Shown here: positions 1 through 7,927 of the stretch, piece by piece
Numbering within the stretch: the stretch's first letter is position 1
How the letters are laid out: each line of letters starts with the position of its first letter
Assembly: GCA_947174505.1 (NCBI GenBank)
Contig: CAMWJF010000009.1
Span: 1-64,000 of the forward strand
Direction: 5' to 3'
Origin: an uncultured Lachnospiraceae bacterium
GTDB lineage: Bacteria > Bacillota > Clostridia > Lachnospirales > Lachnospiraceae
DNA length: 64,000 bases
The notes under the pieces: generated by a model
The model's input: only the letters and a program-made list of their open reading frames with translations
What the model was told of the DNA's origin: nothing
Databases searched by the model: none
Program-made: the position numbers and the translations under genes

Positions 1-54
1 CGGTGGTGTGAGAGGTCGGAATTTCTCAATTGAGAGAAATTCCTCCTACTCGAT
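1..54 (+). mobile_element. 3' end of a group II intron (domain V tail and domain VI)
   Basis: The first bases fit the 3' strand of intron domain V, followed by a domain VI hairpin. The upper stem is GGAATTTCTC (18-27) with GAGAAATTCC (34-43) around a 6-nt loop. The lower stem pairs GAGAGG (10-15) with CCT (45-47) and CTC (49-51), leaving A48 bulged, the expected lariat branch-point adenosine. The intron would end at AT (53-54), 6 nt after that A. The rest of the intron lies outside the window. The hairpin is seen directly; the intron assignment rests on my recall of group II intron 3' ends. Confidence 0.68.
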
Positions 55-215
55 TCCAACTCCCTGAATGATATTGCCAGACTATGCCCTGGGGCAAAGC
101 TCGCAGAAGGGCTGGCGATAAACGGAGATGATGTAGGAAGAAGTGACGGGGCGCTTCAAAAATGGGTAGCAAAATTGGATATTTTATAGTGAAGTTAAAA
201 CAGGAGGAAAATAAA

Positions 216-1070
216 ATGAACCAGACGTATATTACATTAAACAATGGGACAAAGATCCCTCAGTTCGGTATGGGTGTATACATGGTGCCGGCGGGGGAAA
301 AAACGAAGAAAGCCTGCCTTGACGCGCTGAAAATGGGCTATCGTCATATTGACACCGCCCATGCCTATCAGAATGAGCGCAGTGTGGGAGAAGCGGTCAG
401 GGAGAGCGGCATCCCACGGGAAGAAATCTGGGTGACTTCCAAGCTGTGGCCCAGTGAGTACGGGGAAGGTAAGACGATGGATGGTATTGATAAGATGCTG
501 AAACGACTGAATCTGGAATATGTGGATCTTGTGCTGTTGCATCAGCAGGTTGGGGATTACATGGGAGCATGGCGTGACTGTGAGAAGGCGGTAGAACAGG
601 GTAAGGTGCGGGCAATCGGACTCTCCAATTTTGAATCGGGACGCTTAGAAGAGGTCTGTGAGACGGCAGTCGTCAAGCCTGCCGTGCTGCAGGTGGAATG
701 CCATCCCTATTTCCAGCAGAACGAGCTGAAAAAGAGGCTTGCTCCTTACGGGACGGTGATCGAGGCATGGTATCCCATCGGACATGGGGATGCAGAACTG
801 ATAGGCGAGCTGGTATTTACGGAGCTGGCGCAGAAATATGGAAAGAGCAACGTGCAGATCATCCTGCGCTGGCATATCCAGGAGGGGACGGTTATCTTCC
901 CCAAGTCCACCAATCCACAGCATATCAGGGAAAACTTTGACATTTTTGATTTTGAACTGACGGAAGAAGAAATGAAGCGCATCCGGGCAGTGGATAAAAA
1001 TGTACGGTTCTTTACGGTTCCTCTGGAGCAGCAGGAAATCCAGTTTGCATCCTGGGCGCCGGAGGATTAA
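216..1070 (+). CDS. Aldo/keto reductase (284 aa)
   Basis: NAD(P)H-dependent oxidoreductase of the aldo/keto reductase superfamily, a cytosolic TIM barrel. The catalytic tetrad is visible as D46 and Y51 in HIDTAHAYQNE, K76 in VTSKLWP and H109 in LVLLHQ. Full length for the AKR5-like group, with the usual VRAIGLSNF segment. The frame opens further upstream at 162, but AGGAGG at 202-207 sits 8 bases before ATG 216, so that start is chosen. A MATE exporter follows after 13 bases and is probably co-transcribed. Substrate cannot be told from sequence. Confidence 0.92.
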   Translation: MNQTYITLNNGTKIPQFGMGVYMVPAGEKTKKACLDALKMGYRHIDTAHAYQNERSVGEAVRESGIPREEIWVTSKLWPSEYGEGKTMDGIDKMLKRLNLEYVDLVLLHQQVGDYMGAWRDCEKAVEQGKVRAIGLSNFESGRLEEVCETAVVKPAVLQVECHPYFQQNELKKRLAPYGTVIEAWYPIGHGDAELIGELVFTELAQKYGKSNVQIILRWHIQEGTVIFPKSTNPQHIRENFDIFDFELTEEEMKRIRAVDKNVRFFTVPLEQQEIQFASWAPED

Positions 1071-1083
1071 GGGGAGGAAAAGG

Positions 1084-2442
1084 ATGGAAGCAAACGAAAT
1101 GGGCAGCCTGCCGGTTGGCAGGCTGCTAAGAAAAATGTCCATGCCGCTGATTTTTTCCATGCTGGTGCAGGTGCTGTATGGACTTGTAGACAGCTTATAT
1201 GTTGCACGGCTTGGGGATAACGCGCTGACGGCGATTTCCCTCTGTATGCCGGTGCAGTTCCTCGTACTGGGAGTCGGCACAGGGATTGGCGTCGGCGTTA
1301 ATTCAGTGTTGTCAAAAAAGTTAGGAGAAAAGGATGCGGGCGGTGTGAACCGGAGTGCAGGAAATGGCTTTACACTGGTCTGGATCGTGACGGTGGTTTT
1401 CGTTGTACTTGGATTTGTGGCAGTAGAGCCGTTTTATCAGATACAGACAGATATTACGGACATTCTGGATATGTGTATCGCATACAGCGAAGTGCTGCTT
1501 TGGTTTTCCTTTGCGGCTCTTCACCAAATTATGATGGAGCGTCTGCTGTCTTCCATCGGCAGGGCGGATCTGACGATGATTCCCATGCTGACCGGCGCGG
1601 TTGTTAATATTATATTAGATCCGATCATGATTTTCGGCTGGCTTGGCTGTCCGGCCATGGGAATCGCAGGTGCGGGTATTGCAACGGTTACGGCGCAGGC
1701 AGTCGCCGCACTGACAGGACTGGTCCTCAATCTGCGCTTTAATCGGGAAGTGAAGGTTTCCGGCAGGGACTTTATCCTGAAAGCGGAAATTGTGGCGGAA
1801 ATCATAAAAATAGGCGTGCCGGTGGCATTGAGCCAGTGTCTGCTGGCGATTGCCGCACTGGGGATGAATGCGATCCTTCTGGGGCTGTCTGCGCTGGCTC
1901 CGGGTGTTTATGTGATTTTTCTCAGGCTGCAGAGTTTTATAATCATGCCGTCAAGCGGTATGAGCAGCGCAGGTATTTCCATCATTGCGTACAACTATGG
2001 AGCGAAAGAAAAAGACCGCATCATGGGAACTTTATGGAGCAGCCTGCGGGTAAATCTTGTAATTGCAGTCGTCGGGTTAGTCGTATTTATGATCTTTCCA
2101 AGGCAGTTGCTCCTTATGTTCAATGCCTCGGAGGAAATGATGGGGATCGGCATCCCTGCGCTGCGGTTTGTTGCGGCGGCATTCTTATTTACAACGACAA
2201 CACAGATTCTGTCTGGGTTTTTGCAGGCTATGGGACAGGGAACGGCAAGCTTTATTGTAGCAACGGCACAGACCGCTTTTATGGTGCTGTTTGCATGGCT
2301 TCTGGCGCAGACCGGAAGCGCAACGCTGGTATGGCTGGCGTTTCCCCTTATGGAAGTGACACGCTTTGTCATTGCCGTCATTATGGTAAAGCGCACATAC
2401 AGAGGGAAGATTGCAAATCTTCAGACTATGCAGGAAGGTTAA
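1084..2442 (+). CDS. MATE family efflux transporter (452 aa)
   Basis: Multidrug and toxin extrusion family integral membrane antiporter, normally 12 helices in two pseudo-symmetric halves. Hydrophobic helices run throughout, with the N-terminal segment LLRKMSMPLIFSMLVQVLYG and the loop motif SSIGRADLTMIPMLTGAVVNIILDP typical of MATE proteins. Start at ATG 1084, preceded by GGGGAGGAAAAGG. It directly follows an aldo/keto reductase gene. Likely exports cationic drugs or metabolites with Na+ or H+; the substrate is unknown. Confidence 0.93.
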   Translation: MEANEMGSLPVGRLLRKMSMPLIFSMLVQVLYGLVDSLYVARLGDNALTAISLCMPVQFLVLGVGTGIGVGVNSVLSKKLGEKDAGGVNRSAGNGFTLVWIVTVVFVVLGFVAVEPFYQIQTDITDILDMCIAYSEVLLWFSFAALHQIMMERLLSSIGRADLTMIPMLTGAVVNIILDPIMIFGWLGCPAMGIAGAGIATVTAQAVAALTGLVLNLRFNREVKVSGRDFILKAEIVAEIIKIGVPVALSQCLLAIAALGMNAILLGLSALAPGVYVIFLRLQSFIIMPSSGMSSAGISIIAYNYGAKEKDRIMGTLWSSLRVNLVIAVVGLVVFMIFPRQLLLMFNASEEMMGIGIPALRFVAAAFLFTTTTQILSGFLQAMGQGTASFIVATAQTAFMVLFAWLLAQTGSATLVWLAFPLMEVTRFVIAVIMVKRTYRGKIANLQTMQEG

Positions 2443-2503
2443 GAACTTTCGCACAGAAGGAAAGTGAAACAGGGCAGTATTTAGCAGGTTTAGTACAACC
2501 AAT

Positions 2504-2717
2504 ATGATTAAAATTCTTAAAGGAGGCAGGAAACGATTTTAAGTATGGCGGGCATGATGTGGAAACCTGTATTGTAAATGCACTGGAAAAGGATTCTGTA
2601 AAGGCGTTTGCAGAGAAGGCGGCAGCCACTACATGGAAGGAACGCAGGGAACGCATCAATACCATCAGTCCGGGTGTGATCGCGGCGATCCGCACAGGGA
2701 ATTATAAATTGCATTAG
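2504..2717 (+). pseudogene. Frame-broken remnant of an unrecognised small gene
   Basis: An ATG at 2504 begins MIKILK and then runs into a stop. One frame over, a protein-like reading (LKEAGNDFKYGG onward, ending NYKLH) continues without interruption to TAG 2717. Dropping one base in the AAAGGAGG tract near 2520 would join the two into about 70 residues. The family is not recognised. It looks like a decayed 3' fragment, because the second part has no start codon of its own. Confidence 0.4.
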
Positions 2718-2784
2718 GGATTGTAAAGATTAATTCTTTAACGGTTCCTTAGATAACCGGGGAAAATGTAAGGAGGAAAACAGT

Positions 2785-3891
2785 ATGATCTACAAACCAT
2801 TTCAGGACATATCCCTTTCAAGGCTGGGGATGGGAAACATGCGCCTGCCGGTGCAGGGTGATAAAAACGGCGCGCCCATTGACCGTATCCGGGCACAGGA
2901 AATCATCGATTATGCTATGGAAAAGGGTATTAATTATTTTGACAGCGCTTATGTGTACCACGACGGCGAATCAGAGATTTTTTTGGGGGAAGCCTTGAAA
3001 AAATATCCAAGAGAAAGCTATCATCTTGCCACAAAATTCTTATTGTTTGCAAATCCGGATTATAAGGCAGTGTTTGAGGAACAGCTTTCACGTCTGCAGA
3101 CAGACTATATTGATTTTTATTTACTTCATGCGATTTTTGACAATAATTACCAACAGTATCTGGACAGCGGATGCATTGAATATTTTCTGGAGCAGAAAAA
3201 GGCGGGGCGTATCCGTTACCTTGGTTTTTCTTCCCACGCCGGCGTAGACGCCCTGACAAAAATGGCGGACCATCACCAGTGGGATTTTGCCCAGCTCCAG
3301 CTCAATTATTTTGACTGGCAGTATGGAACCACCGAAAAGGAGTATAAGGTGCTGGAGGAGCGGAATATTCCGATCATGGTCATGGAGCCGGTGCGCGGCG
3401 GCAGACTTGCAGCGCTTTCCAGTGAAGCGGAAAAATTGTTGAAAGAAGCGCATCCTGATTGGAGCATGGCATCATGGGCATTGAGATGGGTGAAACGACT
3501 GCCGCAGGTGCAGGTTATCTTAAGCGGAATGTCCAGCATGGAGCAGATCAAGGACAATATCGGGACTTTTCAGGAACCCGAGGGGCTTAACGATGCAGAT
3601 GCTGAATTGCTGATGCAGGCATGCGAGGTATTTAAAAAGCAGGTCAGCGTTCCCTGTACTGCCTGCCGTTACTGCTGTAGCGGATGCCCCATGAAGATCG
3701 ATATTCCGGCATACCTGAACGTGTATAACAGCTACAAGACGGATGGACCATGGGCATTAAACAGTGTGGGGAGCATTGAGAGTGAAGGAAAACCGTCCGA
3801 CTGTATCGGGTGCGGTGCCTGTGCAGGGCATTGTCCGCAGAGCATCCGGATACCGGAGATCATGGAAGAGCTTGCAGGGCTGTGCCAATAA
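2785..3891 (+). CDS. Aldo/keto reductase with C-terminal 2x[4Fe-4S] ferredoxin domain (368 aa)
   Basis: N-terminal TIM-barrel aldo/keto reductase (about 1-275) with tetrad D53, Y58, K84 (LATKF) and H115 (FYLLH). The C-terminal ferredoxin-like domain has two CxxCxxCxxxC clusters, the first from C291 (CTACRYCCSGCP) and the second from C340 (CIGCGACAGHCP). This architecture is common in anaerobic Clostridia and implies electron transfer through the iron-sulfur clusters. AAGGAGGAAA precedes ATG 2785. The standalone product at 4055 closely resembles its C-terminal domain. Exact substrate unknown. Confidence 0.93.
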   Translation: MIYKPFQDISLSRLGMGNMRLPVQGDKNGAPIDRIRAQEIIDYAMEKGINYFDSAYVYHDGESEIFLGEALKKYPRESYHLATKFLLFANPDYKAVFEEQLSRLQTDYIDFYLLHAIFDNNYQQYLDSGCIEYFLEQKKAGRIRYLGFSSHAGVDALTKMADHHQWDFAQLQLNYFDWQYGTTEKEYKVLEERNIPIMVMEPVRGGRLAALSSEAEKLLKEAHPDWSMASWALRWVKRLPQVQVILSGMSSMEQIKDNIGTFQEPEGLNDADAELLMQACEVFKKQVSVPCTACRYCCSGCPMKIDIPAYLNVYNSYKTDGPWALNSVGSIESEGKPSDCIGCGACAGHCPQSIRIPEIMEELAGLCQ

Positions 3892-3922
3892 ATATTTTTG
3901 ATGAAGACAGTGGGAGGAGAAC

Positions 3923-3969
3923 TTGGGGTTTACGTCACATTTTTGCAGTATATGTGGCGTAAACCTCAA
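3923..3969 (+). terminator. Long inverted repeat, probable terminator
   Basis: A 17-bp stem with one internal mismatch and one G-U pair, TTGGGGTTTACGTCACA (3923-3939) with TGTGGCGTAAACCTCAA (3953-3969), encloses a 13-nt loop and is followed by TCTCTGTTTT. It lies 31 bases after the aldo/keto reductase stop. The T-tract is weak, so a regulatory role is also possible. Confidence 0.5.
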
Positions 3970-4054
3970 TCTCTGTTTTGGTGTTGTTGCAGGAAAAATG
4001 GACAAAATTTCGGGTAATAGATATAAGAAACTAAGGGAAGAGTGGTGAGGAGAA

Positions 4055-4390
4055 ATGAGTAAAACAATCAGTAAACAAAAGGTTCCAGCCAGGACAGGCG
4101 GGATGTGTGCATCCTGTGGAGTGTGCAGCAGTTATTGTCCGGCGCAGATTGATATTCCGGCAGTAATCAAAATTTACAGAGAGTATCTCGCCGGGGATAC
4201 GCAGACATTAAAGAAACTGGATGAAATGGAATCTGTTGGAACTCCTGTGGATTGTATTGAGTGCGGCGCCTGCTCTGCGCGGTGCGCCTGTGGCGTGGAT
4301 GCGGCAGGGATCGTCCGGGAACTGGCGATGATGCAGTCCTGCAGGAGGACGCTTATGGTTTCCTGTGGCAGAAAGGAAGTGGGAATATGA
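4055..4390 (+). CDS. Free-standing dicluster 4Fe-4S ferredoxin-like protein (111 aa)
   Basis: Small cytosolic iron-sulfur protein with two CxxCxxCxxxC clusters, CASCGVCSSYCP near the N terminus and CIECGACSARC near residue 69. Spacing and flanking residues (AQIDIPAVIKIY, then ESVGTPVDC) match the C-terminal domain of the aldo/keto reductase encoded just upstream, so it is most easily read as a split-off or duplicated copy of that module. Its stop overlaps the start of the next gene as ATGA (4387-4390), implying translational coupling. Probable electron carrier; partner unknown. Confidence 0.82.
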   Translation: MSKTISKQKVPARTGGMCASCGVCSSYCPAQIDIPAVIKIYREYLAGDTQTLKKLDEMESVGTPVDCIECGACSARCACGVDAAGIVRELAMMQSCRRTLMVSCGRKEVGI

Positions 4391-5214
4391 AAAAGCATAG
4401 TAAGATATTTGCGGTGATTTTGGGAATGGTGCTGGTGTTTACTTCCGGCTGTGCCGCAGATAAACAGCCGCAGCAGGAAAATGGTATACAGCCTCCTGTG
4501 GAGACAAATGCTGTGGATATTGGTGAGGAAACAGCCACGGGAGCAGCAGAAAAAGAACAGCAGACAGAGGAAACAGAAGATACCCGGACAAAGGAACCGG
4601 GACCGGCAACGCTACTGTATCAGGGGCAGGCCAGTATCCGTGTTGTTACGGATGAAGGGAAAGTGATCTATATTGATCCTTATTCAGGAGATTCCTATGA
4701 ACTGTCGGCAGATCTGATACTGGTAACGCATTCCCATTTTGACCACAGCCAGATTGAAAAGGTGGAGAGCCGGAACGAAGACTGTCAGATCATCACATAC
4801 GCAGAAGCGATACAAAATGGGGAACACCGGATTTTTGAGCTTGGCTATGTTACGGTGGAAGCAGTGGAGGCAGGGTATAATTCTCTCCATGACGTAAGCG
4901 AGTGTGTAGGTTATGTACTGACATTCTCTAACGGAAAGTCAATTTATGTGACGGGAGATACTTCCAAGACGGAACAGATGGCGCATATGGATGAAATGGA
5001 AATTGATTACGCGTTTTTCTGCTGTGACGGCGTATATAACATGGGACTGGAGGAAGCAGCAGGGTGTGCTGATCTTGTAGGTGCAAAACATAATATTCCC
5101 TATCATATGACCACAACAACTACCGGAAGGCAGTTTGACAGGGAGCTGGCAGAGCAGTTTGATGTGGAGAACCGACTGATCGTGGAGGATGGGGAAGAAA
5201 TTTTAATTGAGTAG
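4387..5214 (+). CDS. Lipoprotein with metallo-beta-lactamase fold (275 aa)
   Basis: Signal peptide MKKHSKIFAVILGMVLVFTS ending in a lipobox with C22, so exported and membrane-anchored. An acidic E/Q/T-rich linker (about 25-75) precedes an MBL-fold hydrolase domain of the UlaG/COG2220 type with HSHFDH at 115-120, a downstream VTGDTS metal-binding Asp, and a C-terminal His in IPYHM. Start at ATG 4387 overlaps the ferredoxin stop by 4 bases. Likely a metal-dependent hydrolase acting outside the membrane; the substrate is not evident. Confidence 0.85.
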   Translation: MKKHSKIFAVILGMVLVFTSGCAADKQPQQENGIQPPVETNAVDIGEETATGAAEKEQQTEETEDTRTKEPGPATLLYQGQASIRVVTDEGKVIYIDPYSGDSYELSADLILVTHSHFDHSQIEKVESRNEDCQIITYAEAIQNGEHRIFELGYVTVEAVEAGYNSLHDVSECVGYVLTFSNGKSIYVTGDTSKTEQMAHMDEMEIDYAFFCCDGVYNMGLEEAAGCADLVGAKHNIPYHMTTTTTGRQFDRELAEQFDVENRLIVEDGEEILIE

Positions 5215-5282
5215 AAAAGAAAAATATTATGGGAAGTTAATGACACTTAGGAGGAAAAGGAATGTAGGATTATTTTGGAAAA

Positions 5283-5381
5283 GAAGTTCCAAAGCTGGGT
5301 TTTGGATTGATGCGTCTGCCCTTACTGCGGCGCAAAAGGAACCTGCCGCAAAAGGCGCCTTACGATCCGCGGCATCTGTGA
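5283..5381 (+). pseudogene. Decayed aldo/keto reductase N-terminal fragment
   Basis: A reading frame here gives KEVPKLGFGLMRLP, the typical N terminus of the aldo/keto reductase group represented at 2785, and then degenerates and stops. A good GGAGG at 5251 precedes an ATG that is followed at once by TAG. A remnant of a third reductase gene is the simplest reading. The stretch 5215-5450 otherwise holds no convincing intact gene. Confidence 0.4.
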
Positions 5382-5447
5382 AAGATATCTGGTCAGCCCA
5401 CCTCTCATCTACCGCTTTAAAAAGCTGTTTCTGCGCCATAAGAAGCA

Positions 5448-5717
5448 GTGGAAACGAGATTTCCGGCTGCAAAACTTTCTAAAAAAGATTATTTTGTCCG
5501 TTTCTGCATTTATAACCGGGTACGCGTGGCCGGTAAAAAAGAACTGGTTTATCAGTTAATAGAGGAATTGAAGATAATGCAGACAAATATCCGGGAAGTG
5601 ACAGAAAAGTTTGAAAAGACAGACATTGATTTAACACCGGAGGGATTGGAAGATATGAGGAATGACTGTCTTGATATGCTGAAGGCTATCCTGTGGGTAT
5701 TCGACGGGGCAAAATAA
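5448..5717 (+). CDS. Small hypothetical protein, possibly a gene remnant
   Basis: An open frame of 89 codons; the protein-like part is the last 60 or so residues, rich in charged helix-forming residues. A better-placed start may be ATG 5577 (AGAGG about 10 bases upstream), giving 46 aa beginning MQTNIREVTEKF. No family is recognised, no membrane segment, no cysteines in the short form. It lies between decayed reductase sequence and the convergent kinase gene, so it may itself be a leftover. Confidence 0.35.
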   Translation: METRFPAAKLSKKDYFVRFCIYNRVRVAGKKELVYQLIEELKIMQTNIREVTEKFEKTDIDLTPEGLEDMRNDCLDMLKAILWVFDGAK

Positions 5718-5746
5718 CTGTGGCAGGACAACACCAATAATGCAGA

Positions 5747-5781
5747 AGGAAAAAGCCCCGACAGCGGCAACTGTTAGGGCT
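5747..5781 (-). terminator. Rho-independent terminator of the histidine kinase gene
   Basis: Read on the minus strand, AGCCCTAACAG pairs with CTGTCGGGGCT around a 6-nt loop (one mismatch, one wobble) and is followed by TTTTTCC. It lies 43 bases downstream of the kinase stop codon at 5824. Confidence 0.7.
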
Positions 5782-5823
5782 GTGATAACTGGAAAACCTC
5801 TCTTATCAGTATCCACGGTAGTA

Positions 5824-7839
5824 TTATTTATCCGTCGCAAGTACAGGAATGCTGATCGTAAACGTTGTGCCTCCGCCTTCTTTGGAAGCTGCTTCGATCT
5901 GGCCCCCGTGCTCCAGTACAATGGTGCGGGTGATGGCGAGCCCCAGTCCCTGCCCGCCTTTGTCGCTGCGGGTAGTGTAGGAACGGCGGAAAATATTTGG
6001 GAGATCTTTTTTAGGTATGCCGCAGCCGGTGTCGGAAACCGCGATGTAAGCAAAATCCGCATCTGTCGTAAGAGAAAGAGTCACCGTGCCGTCCGGCGGT
6101 GTAAAGTCGGCGGCATTATATAGGAGGTTTTCCAGAGCACGGAAAAGTTGTTCCGCATTTCCCATAATATGACAAGGGTGCGGTGTGATATTTTTCAGGA
6201 AATTTGTTCCGTAAAGCTCTATGATCGGGCGGCAGTTGTGATAGAAATCCAACAGGAACGTATTGAGCAGCATAGGCTCCATCCTGACAGGGGAGCTTGT
6301 CTGCGCGGCTATTTCCTGAATAGATTTCAGCCGTTCGGACAAAAGATTACATTGTTCTTCTATGTGAAGCATTCTTCTGTGCGTGTCCTCATCCAGCATA
6401 ATGTCATTCAGCCGTATGATCTGCGCCATGTTTGAAAGGGAGGTCAGAGGCGACTTCATATCATGTCCCAATTCTGCGATGAGCTGTCCTCTCTCCGCCA
6501 GCAGATTGCGCAGATGTTTTGTTTTTTCCTCGACTTCTTCCTGCAGGTGCAGATTCAGCTTTTTGTTTTCTGTGGTCATTTCCCTGCTGCGCCGCACCAT
6601 CAGGACGGCGAAAGCCAGCACCATACAGAATGCGCCGTATTCCTCAGGGTAAGCGCCGGCGAAGGGCTCATAGGTGCCGATCGACAGGACGCTGTAAAAC
6701 AGGCAGATGCCATTTGCGATAGCGGCAGCAAGAATGACTTTGACATGAAGAAATTCCATAAGAGCGCCATGGACTGTCAGGCTGATCAGCAGGAGCGCCA
6801 TAATGGCTTTGTACCATGAAATGAACGGTCCATACCATAGAATCAGACCGGGAGCGGCAGGAAATACAAATAAAGGCGTGATGACAACAATGCCGCAGAC
6901 TCCTAGGGAAAGAATGCGAAGTATTTTTTTCACCCGGTTCAAACCGTCCGGCAAAAACAGCAAAAGAGCAATCTGTATGGAAAAATAAATACCGGATATG
7001 GCGGCGGCGTCCTCGGCCGCAAAAAGTGTGCGTACAAACGGTACGCCGAACAGCCTTAAGAAAGGGTAGCATATCCGAACGGCAAAGGACAGGCTTAACA
7101 AGCCAAAATAAAAAGTGACCGCTTTGGCGCCGTTTTCTTTGTGCTCCCAGAGGACAATGCAGAACAAAGAGAGCGTGAGGGAGGAAAAGAACAACAGTCC
7201 GTAGATGAGCATGCGGGCAGCAATGAGGAGGGCAACGCTGTCCGCGTTTCCGATCACGGGAGCAAACCAGATTCCGCCATAGTAATGGGAATAATTGGAA
7301 GTCTGGATGATCAATTCCGCTTCGCCGTCAAGTGAAAAAGAGTAAGCGGTGTCTTTAATAAGAGGAGAGTAGTCTCCTCCGGGAGTGTAATTGTCAGAAG
7401 ATACATCACCGATTTCGCCCAGACATAGTCCGTCTAAATAGACTCTTGCGGCGCAGAGAGGCTCCTGCAGATAGAGCAGGACATTTCCGGTTCCCAGCAG
7501 ATGCAGACGCCAGGTTGCGGTTCCATAAGGATTTTTGTCATCATGGAACAAGGCAAGATTTGCATATTCACCGGCCCATGTGCTGTAATAAGGCTGCGCC
7601 TCTTTAGAGAAGTCCTCTGGAGAGAGCAGTTTGTCCGGATAAAACTCCCAGCCGTCCACAAGAGAGCAATAACCTTTTTCTGGAATTACGCAGAAATTGT
7701 CTTGTGTGAGAACCGCCTTTGTTATATATTTATTATCATACTGAGTGAGCGCTGACAATCCAAGCAGGCTTAAGATAATTGTCCCCGCAATGATTAGGAT
7801 TGTTTGAAAGACAGCTCTCGTAAGTAGGGTCCGTTTCAT
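5824..7839 (-). CDS. Membrane sensor histidine kinase, 7TMR-DISM type (671 aa)
   Basis: N-terminal signal anchor (residues 10-31), an extracytoplasmic beta-rich sensor region (about 45-195) resembling DISM extracellular domains, then about seven helices (205-415) and a coiled coil. The kinase core has phospho-acceptor H459 in ELGHDMKSPLT, N box ENLLYNAADFTP near 570, G1 DTGCGIP at 603 and G2 GQGLGLAI at 629. It phosphorylates a response regulator, most likely the OmpR-type product of 9775-10464. The two genes are separated by a surface-protein gene on the other strand. The sensed ligand is unknown. Confidence 0.9.
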   Translation of the reverse strand: MKRTLLTRAVFQTILIIAGTIILSLLGLSALTQYDNKYITKAVLTQDNFCVIPEKGYCSLVDGWEFYPDKLLSPEDFSKEAQPYYSTWAGEYANLALFHDDKNPYGTATWRLHLLGTGNVLLYLQEPLCAARVYLDGLCLGEIGDVSSDNYTPGGDYSPLIKDTAYSFSLDGEAELIIQTSNYSHYYGGIWFAPVIGNADSVALLIAARMLIYGLLFFSSLTLSLFCIVLWEHKENGAKAVTFYFGLLSLSFAVRICYPFLRLFGVPFVRTLFAAEDAAAISGIYFSIQIALLLFLPDGLNRVKKILRILSLGVCGIVVITPLFVFPAAPGLILWYGPFISWYKAIMALLLISLTVHGALMEFLHVKVILAAAIANGICLFYSVLSIGTYEPFAGAYPEEYGAFCMVLAFAVLMVRRSREMTTENKKLNLHLQEEVEEKTKHLRNLLAERGQLIAELGHDMKSPLTSLSNMAQIIRLNDIMLDEDTHRRMLHIEEQCNLLSERLKSIQEIAAQTSSPVRMEPMLLNTFLLDFYHNCRPIIELYGTNFLKNITPHPCHIMGNAEQLFRALENLLYNAADFTPPDGTVTLSLTTDADFAYIAVSDTGCGIPKKDLPNIFRRSYTTRSDKGGQGLGLAITRTIVLEHGGQIEAASKEGGGTTFTISIPVLATDK

Positions 7840-7927
7840 GATGATGGATCATCCTCCTGAAAGATAATGATAAAGGCGACTATTCAGCACAGGTCAAAGT
7901 GAACAGTTGCGGTAAAGGTATAATTGT

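Noticed and set aside
645..1280. 211-codon open frame on the minus strand
   Set aside because: Crosses the reductase/MATE boundary antisense to two well-supported genes.
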